Assembly (NCBI GenBank): GCA_022574595.1
Contig: JACZRS010000024.1
Span: forward strand, 1-58,144
DNA: 58,144 bases
Source: Planctomycetota bacterium
GTDB taxonomy: Bacteria; Planctomycetota; Phycisphaerae; Phycisphaerales; SM1A02
Reading direction: 5' to 3'
Each line of letters starts with the position of its first letter. Within the stretch, counting starts at the first letter, position 1. Below are positions 32,643 to 41,473 of the stretch, piece after piece. The notes below the pieces were generated by a model. It saw only the letters and a program-made list of their open reading frames with translations, did no database searches and was not told where the DNA came from. The position numbers and the translations under genes are program-made.

Positions 32643-32692
32643 CTCAAATTCACACTGGTTTCGCAAAGCCGGAACCAGTGGCACCAGTTGTA

Positions 32693-33301
32693 TCAATTGC
32701 AACCCAAGAATCCCTCTAACCTCTGCTTCACGGCCGGCCACTCATCACCAATGATGCTGTAGTAAACCGAATCGCGAACATAGCCAGTATGTGTAGTATG
32801 CGATTTGCGCAGCACACCCTCCTTGATCGCACCAATACGCTCAATTGCACGTTTAGATTTCTCGTTTCTCATATCAGTTCTGAGCTGCACACGTACTGCA
32901 CCAAGCTTTTCAAACGCATGACTTAGCAGCAAATATTTACATTCCGTATTCACTGCTGTTCGTTGATAATTTCTGCCGATCCAGGTCCAGCCAATCTCTA
33001 TAGTTTTATGGGCTGGTTGAATATCTAAATAACGCGTAGAACCAATCGCACGTTTGTCAGCTTTATGGATGATTGCAAATGCGATCTCACGACCATTAGC
33101 CATTGACTTTAGTATCTCATCAATCCAGGTTCTTACATCGCTAACTGATTCAGGCTGGGCAACCAACTTGTAGCGCCATATCGCTTCGTCATTGCCGGCT
33201 TCGAATAGATCATCTGCATGAGAAATTTCCAGTGGCTCAAGACGAACGTGCTCACCTTCAAGAATGACAGGCACTGGATTAAATTCGGGAGATGGATTCA
33301 T
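32693..33301 (-). CDS. GNAT N-acetyltransferase, RimJ/RimL-like
   Basis: 202 residues. 'VRLEPLEISHADDLFEAG' opens the fold, 'IGSTRYLDIQPAHKTIEIGW' and 'WIGRNYQRTAVNTECKYLLL' contain the acetyl-CoA pyrophosphate loop, and 'VQLRTDMRNEKSKRAIERIG' followed by 'EGVLRKSHTTHTGYVRDSV' closes it. The pattern is typical of acetyltransferases that act on protein N-termini or small amines; the substrate is unknown. Downstream of an ABC ATPase gene on the same strand, separated by a hairpin at 33334-33352. Confidence 0.9.
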   Translation of the reverse strand: MNPSPEFNPVPVILEGEHVRLEPLEISHADDLFEAGNDEAIWRYKLVAQPESVSDVRTWIDEILKSMANGREIAFAIIHKADKRAIGSTRYLDIQPAHKTIEIGWTWIGRNYQRTAVNTECKYLLLSHAFEKLGAVRVQLRTDMRNEKSKRAIERIGAIKEGVLRKSHTTHTGYVRDSVYYSIIGDEWPAVKQRLEGFLGCN

Positions 33302-33333
33302 TTTGTTCTAATACTGCGCTTGATCCCACCTCT

Positions 33334-33352
33334 CGTAGGGTCAAGCCCTACG
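33334..33352. repeat. Short hairpin repeat, CGTAGGG/CCCTACG
   Basis: CGTAGGG (33334-33340), loop TCAAG, CCCTACG (33346-33352). No T-run on either strand. It lies between two minus-strand genes and looks like a dispersed repeat, though it could stabilise the 3' end of the ABC ATPase mRNA. Confidence 0.6.
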
Positions 33353-33359
33353 GCTAAAC

Positions 33360-34307
33360 CTATGACACCAATCCCTTGGTTAAGCGCATGAATGCGGTTT
33401 CCAAATTCACCTTTTCCTGGTGCATCGAAGAAAGCCTGAACCCTTGGGCGATAAGACGATTTGGCAAATCAGAAATAGGCAAACCACTATTGGGATCGAT
33501 GGTAATATCAAGTCGGGCCTGGCCGTTGTCCTGAGTAATTTCAACCGACATTATGCCGTTAACTTGCTCCAGCAGTTTCGCTGCTTCCTCTGTGCGTGTA
33601 TCTACGACGATGTGCACAACTTGGCCAATATTCGCCTTTGCAAGAATTTCATCAACCGGCCCGGAGTAAAGCAATTCACCCTGCTCGATAATTCCGACGT
33701 GATCGCACAATTCCGACAATTCGTGCAGGATGTGTGAGCTAATTAAAATGGTCTTACCCATCCGTCTAAGCTCTTTGAGCAGTTCACGAATCTCGATTCG
33801 AGCGCGCGGATCCAAACCCGAAGCCGGCTCATCAAGCAATAACACCTTAGGATCATGCAGTAGTACACGCGCGATCGAAAGTCGTTGTTGCATACCTCTG
33901 CTTAAGCCGTTTACTTCAGCGTTGGACTTGTAATTAAGATCCGTAAGATCCAGCACATCGCGCACAACTTGAAAGCGCTGCTTGCCATGGATGTTGTAAC
34001 ATGCAGCAAAGAACTCTAAATACTCACTAACCACCATGTCTTCATATGCACCCATAAAGTCAGGCACATAGCCGATCAGCGGGCGAATCTGCGAATTCTG
34101 ATATCCAATAACTTGACCATTGATTCGAGCCTCTCCCCATGTGGGCTTTAGCAATGTTGCAAGGATCTTTATTGTTGTGGTCTTACCCGCACCGTTGGGA
34201 CCAATAAATCCATAGCATACACCATCATCAATGGAAAGGTTCAAGTTGTTTAATGCGACCAACTCGCCGAACTTCTTAGTGAGATTTATGGTTTCTATCA
34301 TTGGCAT
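33360..34307 (-). CDS. ABC transporter ATP-binding protein
   Basis: 315 residues. Walker A 'GPNGAGKTTTIKILATLL' near residue 39, Q-loop 'IGYVPDFMGAYEDM', signature 'GLSRGMQQRLSIARVL', Walker B 'VLLLDEPASGLDPRARIE', and H-loop 'ILISSHILHEL'. The C-terminal ~90 residues are a DUF-like extension. This is the CcmA/YhaQ group that drives export or membrane-lipid transport with separate permease subunits. No permease is present here, but the large membrane protein downstream of the start (34381-36831) is adjacent on the same strand and may work with it (inference). Confidence 0.93.
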   Translation of the reverse strand: MPMIETINLTKKFGELVALNNLNLSIDDGVCYGFIGPNGAGKTTTIKILATLLKPTWGEARINGQVIGYQNSQIRPLIGYVPDFMGAYEDMVVSEYLEFFAACYNIHGKQRFQVVRDVLDLTDLNYKSNAEVNGLSRGMQQRLSIARVLLHDPKVLLLDEPASGLDPRARIEIRELLKELRRMGKTILISSHILHELSELCDHVGIIEQGELLYSGPVDEILAKANIGQVVHIVVDTRTEEAAKLLEQVNGIMSVEITQDNGQARLDITIDPNSGLPISDLPNRLIAQGFRLSSMHQEKVNLETAFMRLTKGLVS

Positions 34308-34380
34308 AATAAGATCCCCATACTCCCTGTAATACTTTGTTGTTTACGGACGAATTCGGTCCGCAGTTCGTTTTTTACAA

Positions 34381-36831
34381 TTACTCTTCTTCGTCACTAG
34401 GATTTTTAGGCGATAGTTCCGATTCCTCCACTGGAAGCGGATATATCCATCGCACGAATGTTATACCTGAGCTATTTACTTCTTCACCCTCTACACGCAG
34501 TGGAATCGGGGTCTTAGAGTCGTTTAACTGCCCCATTATAATCAAACATGGCCTGGAAAGCCAAGTTGATAGATCAAGTTCTCGCCCCATTGATCGCGAC
34601 ATGACTATAAATTTGTCTGTGCCAAATTTACCTTGTTTATGATATAACGGAGGCGTAATGTGGTGAAACATACTCAACATTTCAAGAAATTTCCGCCGAT
34701 TGTTGTGGCCTAATCCAAAATGTGATCCGGATGTTAGTGAATTGTCTCTCACAAAATATTGAACGTACTCTTGATTTACATTTCTAGCAAAATCAGTGCT
34801 AGGGCTGGGAGTAAATTCCTTCTTAGAAAAATCAATTTTCTCATCTTGATTCCAAGCACCAAACCTCCACATTTCACCAATATTCAGAGTATCGCCAGAT
34901 CTTAACATCGGCACCCAGTCTAATTCCTCCCCCTTGGCATCCTTGGCAAGAATCCGTGGGCGCGATCGATCGTTTGTAATCCAAATTATGAGTACGTCTT
35001 TCAGTTGGCCGGGCAAATCGTTAATGAGACTACCCGTAAGCGCTATGTCTTTGTCACCCTCATCATTTCTCACTACCTTAATGGGATCAGTCGGATCGAC
35101 TCTTATCATGCCTCCCCATTTGGGATCTAATGCTCCAACCCAATTTACCTGAAACTCCGTCACGCTTGCTCTGGTTGTAATCTCGTAATCTGCAGGAGAT
35201 TGTCCAACATCAATCGTATAAGGTGCAACGTTAGGAAATGGCTGTGGCGCCTTATCCGGATCTGACCATGTAGTAATCAAATCGCGCTGTCCTTCATCTG
35301 ATTCGATGGATAAACGAGTCATGCCATAGCCTGGATTATAGATGTTATTCCAGCTAATAGCTCTCTGATAAAGCGGTTCTTCAGGCCGCGGGTCGCTTGG
35401 GGGTCGAGCTATGTGATCCAATACCGTAACGTGCCTTATCTCGATACTGTTTTTGCGAAGAACTCTAGCGCCCGCCCAAGCAATGCCTGTAAATAAACCA
35501 GCAACAGCCGCAAAAACAATCCAGCTGTGCCGAGTCAGCTTGCGCTGCTTTAAGACATAAAACCCAAGTGGTCCCGCCAGTAAAAAATATACTGCAAACA
35601 AGATGAACGAAGCCAGGATACCCACACCCGGGCTAGCGGTTTCTGAAAGCTGATCTTCCACCAATTTTGCAGTACCTACTTGGACTTGTTTTCCTGGCGT
35701 TCTGTTAAACTTCCCGGCCTTATCCATTGCCGTCAATTCGACAGGTCTAATTGTGTCATAGCGCCTGCCAAGGATTCGATTCCAAAATACATCTGCTTGT
35801 GGCAGCCCCATACTGCTTAGTTGTTGTGATGCTAATGGTAATCCGATTAAGGTGACATGTCCATGCCCATAGGTTCGTCGAATCACAACCACACGCTTAT
35901 CTGCAAGCGCTATCAACGGTTCATAGTGATTATCAATGGCATCGAAATCGCTGTTGATATCCTTAAAAACACGAGTAGATATTTCAATATCTCGCAGCAC
36001 TTTTTTCGATTTAGAAATAATAGACAATATACTCGATAGCTTTAAACCTTCATCCTTGCGCGGCGCTAATGAAGGCAATACTTGATCTAAGTATGTGCCA
36101 CCCCGGCCAAGCACCCAGGGATTTCCAGAACCAGGAAGTGTGATCACTAAGTGCCCACCCCTTTGTACATATTCCAATAAAGCAGATGCGGAAATTGAAC
36201 GTAAATCCTGTGGCTTGGCATCAGACCATACCACAGCTTCAAAAGCCTTAAGGCCTTCCCAACGATCGGGTAAGCGATCCGGTCTTGTTATTGAGACTAT
36301 TCTTGTGTCTTCGTGAGATCCAGGTGGAAGCCCTAATCCAGCGCGGGGATTGTTGTAGTCGTCAAGTTTCATAGCCGCTTGACCAACTATGGCAATTAAA
36401 CCTGTGTATTTTTGAACCATTTGTGCGCCTACCTGACTTGGACTAATCCGCGTACCGGATATCTCAGCTCCGCTCTGTTCATCTTCGTATTCGAAAACAC
36501 GAATATTCCATGTCGAATTACTTTTTACTCTTGCACTAAGCGGAGCATAAAGCCAAACATCGCTAGCTATCCCAGGAGTGAGATGGACCACTCGACCATA
36601 GCCCGCAGGATCGCCTTCTGCATTGGGTATATCCCACTGTACCCAGCATTGAGTAAAATCTTCTAATGAGCTTGTTAGCTTGAGGCGAATACCAGTAATT
36701 TCGCCTTGCCTGAAAAATGATCCAACTCCAAACTGATCCAGTTTAATATCAACATCATCCTGAGCCCGCGCAGTACCCGCACCCCCAGCAAGCATCAAAA
36801 AGAAAAGTATCAAAAAGTAGGCCTTATTCAT
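34381..36831 (-). CDS. Large secreted/membrane protein of planctomycete type
   Basis: 816 residues. N-terminal signal peptide ending 'GGAGTARAQ'. Residues 25-330 form beta-rich domains; a segment with 'YVQRGGHLVITLPGSGNPWV' resembles the glutamine-amidotransferase-like fold found in DUF4350/GldG-type proteins. Two membrane helices lie at about 400-450 ('FILFAVYFLLAGPLGFYVL', 'IVFAAVAGLFTGIAWAGA'), then a ~360-residue outer domain. A GCTACAAACTGTAGC palindrome lies right before the ATG (36832-36846) and no SD is visible, so the start may be controlled by that hairpin. It probably belongs with the ABC ATPase next door. Confidence 0.75.
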   Translation of the reverse strand: MNKAYFLILFFLMLAGGAGTARAQDDVDIKLDQFGVGSFFRQGEITGIRLKLTSSLEDFTQCWVQWDIPNAEGDPAGYGRVVHLTPGIASDVWLYAPLSARVKSNSTWNIRVFEYEDEQSGAEISGTRISPSQVGAQMVQKYTGLIAIVGQAAMKLDDYNNPRAGLGLPPGSHEDTRIVSITRPDRLPDRWEGLKAFEAVVWSDAKPQDLRSISASALLEYVQRGGHLVITLPGSGNPWVLGRGGTYLDQVLPSLAPRKDEGLKLSSILSIISKSKKVLRDIEISTRVFKDINSDFDAIDNHYEPLIALADKRVVVIRRTYGHGHVTLIGLPLASQQLSSMGLPQADVFWNRILGRRYDTIRPVELTAMDKAGKFNRTPGKQVQVGTAKLVEDQLSETASPGVGILASFILFAVYFLLAGPLGFYVLKQRKLTRHSWIVFAAVAGLFTGIAWAGARVLRKNSIEIRHVTVLDHIARPPSDPRPEEPLYQRAISWNNIYNPGYGMTRLSIESDEGQRDLITTWSDPDKAPQPFPNVAPYTIDVGQSPADYEITTRASVTEFQVNWVGALDPKWGGMIRVDPTDPIKVVRNDEGDKDIALTGSLINDLPGQLKDVLIIWITNDRSRPRILAKDAKGEELDWVPMLRSGDTLNIGEMWRFGAWNQDEKIDFSKKEFTPSPSTDFARNVNQEYVQYFVRDNSLTSGSHFGLGHNNRRKFLEMLSMFHHITPPLYHKQGKFGTDKFIVMSRSMGRELDLSTWLSRPCLIIMGQLNDSKTPIPLRVEGEEVNSSGITFVRWIYPLPVEESELSPKNPSDEEE

Positions 36832-36985
36832 GCTACAAACTGTAGCCCTTAAAGACGCATGTACAAGCTGAAGGAGGCCTATATTCTGTTGATAGTACCA
36901 TATGGCTGATATTGAGGGTCCAGTAGCGCTTAAGAGGGTATTGCAGTGGTTAAGTTAGCTGTCTGGCCTGCCGATTGGGCCTCAG

Positions 36986-37420
36986 ATGCTTGCCTATGCA
37001 CTATCCAGCAACACTTGGTGGGCCGTGGCTTTTCTGACTGCGGTTTCTGTGTTAACCATGCTGGGCATGATGGCTAAGATTCTCCGCTATGAGCTAACGC
37101 TAATAAAAGTAGTCTCTTCCGCTCGAAATATGCGAACCAAACTTCAACAAAGCATTGATGAGGTAGAGCAGGATAAAATTCAGCAAGCCGCCAAGGCAAG
37201 TCAAGCTCTCAAAGACGCCAATGCAGCTAATGAGGAAGATCAACCAGAGGATGTTGAGCAGACGTCCGATGAAGATCAAGCGCAGGAAGATGACGAATCC
37301 AGTAGCGGTGAGATTTCTACTGACAATGCTGACCCAGATTCACCTGATGATATTTACAGCAATGTTGATGTTGCCGAGCCTGGTGAAAAGTCTGAAAATG
37401 TTGAAGCAACGGCAGCCTAA
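36986..37420 (+). CDS. Small membrane protein with acidic tail
   Basis: 144 residues. One membrane helix at about 12-30 ('WAVAFLTAVSVLTMLGMMA'), a short coiled-coil segment with 'LQQSIDEVEQDKIQQAAK', then a ~70-residue low-complexity acidic tail rich in Asp, Glu and Ser. Such tails evolve quickly and often tether to basic partners. No family recognised. Divergent from the large membrane protein gene; the next gene is 284 bp downstream, and that gap shows no other gene. Confidence 0.6.
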   Translation: MLAYALSSNTWWAVAFLTAVSVLTMLGMMAKILRYELTLIKVVSSARNMRTKLQQSIDEVEQDKIQQAAKASQALKDANAANEEDQPEDVEQTSDEDQAQEDDESSSGEISTDNADPDSPDDIYSNVDVAEPGEKSENVEATAA

Positions 37421-37704
37421 TAACATCTATATATTTAATTTTCAAATACCAAATCCATATTTACATGAAGCGGGATCTACACTCTTGTTTGCTAATAGAA
37501 GTGTAATACTGCACATTAGCTCCTAAGCTGGCTTGGGATTCATTATTGGTCCTTTTTGCCCTAGGTATTATGAGACTCTTGTTGCTCCCAAACGGAATGC
37601 GATCGACGAAACCTCCCCGTGATATGGGTCGGAGCTAACCTCAACAAGCTGGATTTCCGAAATATTACGGGGGAGTTTGCGCGCAAAGGAAGAACTGCTC
37701 GAAT

Positions 37705-38937
37705 ATGTTGTTATGTGACGTTGCCAATCTCGAGCCGGGGATGATAGTTGGTGGATCGATCCCTCATCCAAAGCGGCCTACCACAGAATTATTGCGCCCA
37801 GGTGCTGAGCTTGATGCAAATATGATCGAACATCTCACGCGCTTAGGTATCAGCGAAGTTTGGGTTGCCCACGATGCAACATCAGATCTTGATGCAGCGG
37901 TCGGATCAGGCCTGTCCGTAGCTCGAATGTCAGTCTTCCAACAGCTTAAAACTGATTTTAGTCGTCTCTCAGTATCAACCGTTTCCGGCGCCAAGCTCCA
38001 GGTTTATAGGCAAACAGTTACCGATCTGGTCTTTGAATTAATTAGCACAGGGCAATACGCCCACCTGGCGCATCAGATGGTTAATGATACTAGTGGAGTC
38101 TTCACTCATTGTGCCAATGTAGCATTCCTTTCCGTTTTGGTTGGCCTGGAAATGGAAACATATTTAGTAAGTCAACGACCACAATTATCTCCTGAACATG
38201 CGCGCGATGTAGTTCCACTTGGTCTTGGTGCCATGCTACATGACATAGGAAAGACGGCACTTAATCCTGAAGATCGAACCAAACACGAAATTGCCAACCA
38301 ACCTACTGATGAAGATGAAATTAAAAACTACCGCAAGCACATCTTTGCCGGCCACAAAATGCTGGACGTATCACGGTTTCCTGCTACTGCGCGTCACGCA
38401 GTTTTAAATCATCATCAGCGCTTTGATGGTAAGGGTTGGCCAATACAGGCGGCGCGCAGAGAAGGAAGCGAAACAAGGCCACAGCGGGGGACGGAAATAC
38501 ACATATTCAGCCGCATCATCGCAGCAGCAAATGTTTTGGATAACTTAATTAATGGTGCTAATAAACCGCATATATCCCCTGTTGCTGCTTTGCGAGAATT
38601 TAACAGTACGCGCTTTGATGGTTGGTTTGATCCTGTAGTTCGATACTTGATGATCCGTCGTTTGCCGCCATTTCCTATTGGCTCGCTAGTGCGACTATCC
38701 AATAATGCAAAGGCTACGATCGTCTCTCTTAATTTTCGCCAACCATGTCGGCCAACGGTGCGCATGCTTGATGAAAACACTCGAAACAACAAAGGCGAAT
38801 ATACTACAGTTGATCTAGATATCGAGCCATCAATACATATTGTAGAATCTGGCGGGAACAATGTTGAAAAACACCTTTTCGAGCTGCCGGATCTGAAATC
38901 TACGGTTGAAAAGGAAAAAGCCACAAGTTCTGCGTAA
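37705..38937 (+). CDS. HD-GYP-domain protein (c-di-GMP phosphodiesterase-like)
   Basis: 410 residues. The N-terminal 'LEPGMIVGGSIPHPKR' is a small regulatory domain found in front of many HD-GYP proteins. The HD metal pair lies in 'MLHDIGKTALNP' (His/Asp near residues 179-180), 'HIFAGHKMLD' and 'HAVLNHHQRFDGKGWP' follow. The usual GYP triplet is changed to GWP (residues 245-247) and the preceding His-His is kept. HD-GYP enzymes hydrolyse cyclic di-GMP; the GWP variant could mean altered specificity. A ~110-residue C-terminal tail has no recognised domain. GGAAG upstream supports the ATG. Confidence 0.87.
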   Translation: MLLCDVANLEPGMIVGGSIPHPKRPTTELLRPGAELDANMIEHLTRLGISEVWVAHDATSDLDAAVGSGLSVARMSVFQQLKTDFSRLSVSTVSGAKLQVYRQTVTDLVFELISTGQYAHLAHQMVNDTSGVFTHCANVAFLSVLVGLEMETYLVSQRPQLSPEHARDVVPLGLGAMLHDIGKTALNPEDRTKHEIANQPTDEDEIKNYRKHIFAGHKMLDVSRFPATARHAVLNHHQRFDGKGWPIQAARREGSETRPQRGTEIHIFSRIIAAANVLDNLINGANKPHISPVAALREFNSTRFDGWFDPVVRYLMIRRLPPFPIGSLVRLSNNAKATIVSLNFRQPCRPTVRMLDENTRNNKGEYTTVDLDIEPSIHIVESGGNNVEKHLFELPDLKSTVEKEKATSSA

Positions 38938-39071
38938 AGCATATTTCATGCCTTACTCTGGCTCTGAATGCATAAACCATTACACCCAAGTAGTTCAATC
39001 AGGACAGAAACAGCGTTAAACGGCCTTCTGAGCCAAATTGCAGGCTATCCCCATAATATTTCATTTACCGC

Positions 39072-39107
39072 TTGACATATTTATACATATTGCTGTATAT
39101 TTATGCT
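39072..39107 (+). promoter_or_regulatory. argR promoter with two overlapping ARG boxes
   Basis: TTGACA (39072-39077), an 18-bp spacer, then TATATT (39096-39101). Box 1, GACATATTTATACA (39074-39087), fits the TGnATwwwwATnCA core at 12 of 14 positions. Box 2, TGTATATTTATGCT (39094-39107), fits 13 of 14. Centres are 20 bp apart, close to the usual 21. Transcription should begin near 39108, the A of the argR ATG, so the mRNA would have no leader. Confidence 0.8.
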
Positions 39108-39560
39108 ATGCCCAGCCGTGCTCGCAGACACCAGTTGATTAGACGCTTACTTTGTGATTTTGATGTTCCAAATCAGCATCAACTCAGTGAGCTACTAGTT
39201 GCTGATGGAATCAATGTCACACAGGCGACATTGTCGCGCGACCTAAAGGATCTTGGTGTTGCAAAGGGATCAAATGGATACGTTCTTGAGGGCGAAATTA
39301 CAAATGGCGAACTTGATGAGAATGTTTTACATCAAGCAATAAAGAGAGAGCTAATCGATGCAGGAGTCAGCGGCGTTATGGTGGTTCTGCGAACAAGGCC
39401 GGGCCACGCTGATCCCCTGGCATTTGAAATCGACAACTATCATCTGCCGGAAATACTTGGCACAATTGCGGGCGATGACACAATTTTCATTACAGCTATA
39501 TCTGAGCGCAAAGCACAAGCGCTATTAAAACGCTTTAAGACCATTGCTGAATTTAACTAA
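39108..39560 (+). CDS. argR: Arginine repressor ArgR
   Basis: 150 residues from the ATG at 39108; the longer frame from 39072 would start inside the promoter and reads as low-complexity 'YLYILLYIY', so it is rejected. N-terminal winged helix-turn-helix 'INVTQATLSRDLKDLGV' binds ARG boxes. C-terminal domain has 'VVLRTRPGHADPLAFEID' and 'LGTIAGDDTIFITAIS', the hexamerisation and arginine-binding motif (GTIAGDDT). The protein should repress this operon, and perhaps activate catabolic genes, when arginine is high. First gene of the arg operon; self-regulated by the two ARG boxes. Confidence 0.96.
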   Translation: MPSRARRHQLIRRLLCDFDVPNQHQLSELLVADGINVTQATLSRDLKDLGVAKGSNGYVLEGEITNGELDENVLHQAIKRELIDAGVSGVMVVLRTRPGHADPLAFEIDNYHLPEILGTIAGDDTIFITAISERKAQALLKRFKTIAEFN

Positions 39561-39603
39561 AATAGATCCCGCCTAAGTATCAATCTGGAAATAAGAAAGC
39601 GAC

Positions 39604-40647
39604 ATGAAACGAATAATTATAATTGGAGCAGCAGGCTACAGCGGAGCTCAGCTTACGGGGCTTCTATTGAATCATCCGGAGATAGAAATAGTCAACCTGT
39701 ATGGTTCCAGCGCACGCGGCAAAAAAGACTCTGCATCTCGCTTTGACGAGCTTTTTCCAAAATGGCGCGGCTGCACCGACCTTACAATACAAGCAATGGA
39801 TCTAGATGAGATCATTAACAGTGATGTTGATGCAGTATTCCTGGCTACCCCACATGAAGTTAGTCATGACATCGCTCAACCCCTACTAGATGCTGGACTA
39901 ACAGTATTTGATTTATCAGGTGCTTTTCGCCTCGCAGATCACTCGCTATATGAACAATATTATGGCTTTGCGCATAAGCATAAAACGCTACTGGAAAAAG
40001 CAATATACGGTCTGCCTGAGTTAAATCGCGAGTATTTACCCGAAGCTGAACTTGTCGCACTACCAGGTTGTTACCCAACTTCAATAATCTTAGTGATAGC
40101 TCCGCTTATCGAGGCTGGCGCAATAGATACTACAAGCACGATTATTGCTGATTCTGTTAGTGGAGTTAGTGGTGCGGGTAAATCGCCCTCGGCCAAATCA
40201 CATTTTTGTGAAGTGAGTCTTGAGCCTTATGAAGTATTTACTCATCGCCATGGACCTGAGATTAATCAATATTGCTCTGCGGATGTAATTTTTACGCCTC
40301 ATCTTGGCGCATTTGATCGAGGCATTTTATCTACGATGCATATGCAAATTGCTGATGGCTGGGATGAGAGTCGTATTCGCATGCTTTTAGAAGAGAATTA
40401 CGATCACGAACCATTTGTAAGAGTTTTAGGGAAGAATACATGGCCGAAGCTCTCGGCGGTGGTTAATACGAATTATTGTGATATTGGATTGAAGGTAGAT
40501 GAAGCGCGAAAACACTTAATACTTGTAAGTGCGATTGATAATTTGTTAAAAGGGGCAGCTGGACAAGCGCTGCAGTGCATGAATTTGCGCTTTGGATTTT
40601 CTGAAACGCTCGGTTTAGCTAAGGAAATGCCATGTCTGATTCAATGA
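39604..40647 (+). CDS. argC: N-acetyl-gamma-glutamyl-phosphate reductase
   Basis: 347 residues; reduces N-acetylglutamyl phosphate to the semialdehyde with NADPH. 'IIIGAAGYSGAQLTGLL' is the Rossmann motif, 'LPGCYPTSIIL' has the catalytic Cys near residue 156, and 'HRHGPEINQY' and 'FTPHLGAFDRGILSTMHMQI' are type-1 ArgC signatures with the catalytic His. It follows argR by 44 bp. The stop overlaps the argB start. Confidence 0.97.
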   Translation: MKRIIIIGAAGYSGAQLTGLLLNHPEIEIVNLYGSSARGKKDSASRFDELFPKWRGCTDLTIQAMDLDEIINSDVDAVFLATPHEVSHDIAQPLLDAGLTVFDLSGAFRLADHSLYEQYYGFAHKHKTLLEKAIYGLPELNREYLPEAELVALPGCYPTSIILVIAPLIEAGAIDTTSTIIADSVSGVSGAGKSPSAKSHFCEVSLEPYEVFTHRHGPEINQYCSADVIFTPHLGAFDRGILSTMHMQIADGWDESRIRMLLEENYDHEPFVRVLGKNTWPKLSAVVNTNYCDIGLKVDEARKHLILVSAIDNLLKGAAGQALQCMNLRFGFSETLGLAKEMPCLIQ

Positions 40648-41471
40648 ATCAAGGGCCGCTGATTATTAAGCTCAGCGGTGGTGTTATAGATTCACCAGAC
40701 AAGCTCAAAGAGCTTTGCAAAGCTATCGCGCATTTACATCACACTTTGCCACAGGGAATTGTTATTGTTCATGGCGGAGGGGCTGCGGTTGATCAACAAC
40801 TTGAGCGCTTAGGTCTGGAGTCTGAAAGAACTGATGGAATTCGAATAACTCCCAAAGAACACATACAGGAAATCGTTGGGGTTTTAGCGGGGCGAGTAAA
40901 TAAAAAACTCGTAGGGCAACTTCAACTGTGCGGCGCTAATGCGGTTGGTCTTTGCTTAGGTGATGGTTCACTAGCTAAGACAACAAAAATAGCCTATATC
41001 GATAAAGATCTCGGTTGCGTTGGAGAAGTTTCTGGTGGCAATCCTTTATTAATCGAAACGCTATTAAACGCAGGCTTTCTTCCGGTACTGGCTTCGATCG
41101 GTTTAGATGAGAACGGACAATTCTTAAATGTTAATGCGGATACTGCCGCGGCAGGAATCGCTAACGTGATCAACGCTTGCGGATTGGTTTTTCTAACTGA
41201 TACTCAAGGCGTGCTAGATACACATGGCAATACAATTACAAATCTATGCCCAAGTGAAATTGAAAATAAAATCCAAACAGGCGAGATCAAAGGGGGTATG
41301 GCTGCGAAAGTGCGCAGCGCGGCTATCGCTTCAGCAACAACGAATATGCCTGTCACAATCGCATCATTTAATGATTCTGATGCTCTAAAAACGCTCGGCA
41401 CGAACTATTTGATTGGAACGCAGATTATGCCCTCCCCCACTGCAACTAATTCAAATGTTCAGGATATTTAA
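40632..41471 (+). CDS. argB: Acetylglutamate kinase
   Basis: 279 residues from the ATG at 40632, or 275 from 40644, which gives an exact ATGA overlap with the argC stop. 'LIIKLSGGVIDSP' is the N-terminal phosphate loop (with S in place of the usual G before GG). 'GIVIVHGGGAAVDQQLERLG' and 'SERTDGIRITPKEH' bind acetylglutamate, and 'GLVFLTDTQGVLDTHG' and 'IKGGMAAKVRSAAIA' close the amino-acid kinase fold. Catalyses the second step of arginine synthesis. No N-terminal arginine-sensing helix is evident, so feedback control may be weak (inference). Confidence 0.96.
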   Translation: MSDSMNQGPLIIKLSGGVIDSPDKLKELCKAIAHLHHTLPQGIVIVHGGGAAVDQQLERLGLESERTDGIRITPKEHIQEIVGVLAGRVNKKLVGQLQLCGANAVGLCLGDGSLAKTTKIAYIDKDLGCVGEVSGGNPLLIETLLNAGFLPVLASIGLDENGQFLNVNADTAAAGIANVINACGLVFLTDTQGVLDTHGNTITNLCPSEIENKIQTGEIKGGMAAKVRSAAIASATTNMPVTIASFNDSDALKTLGTNYLIGTQIMPSPTATNSNVQDI

Positions 41472-41473
41472 AA

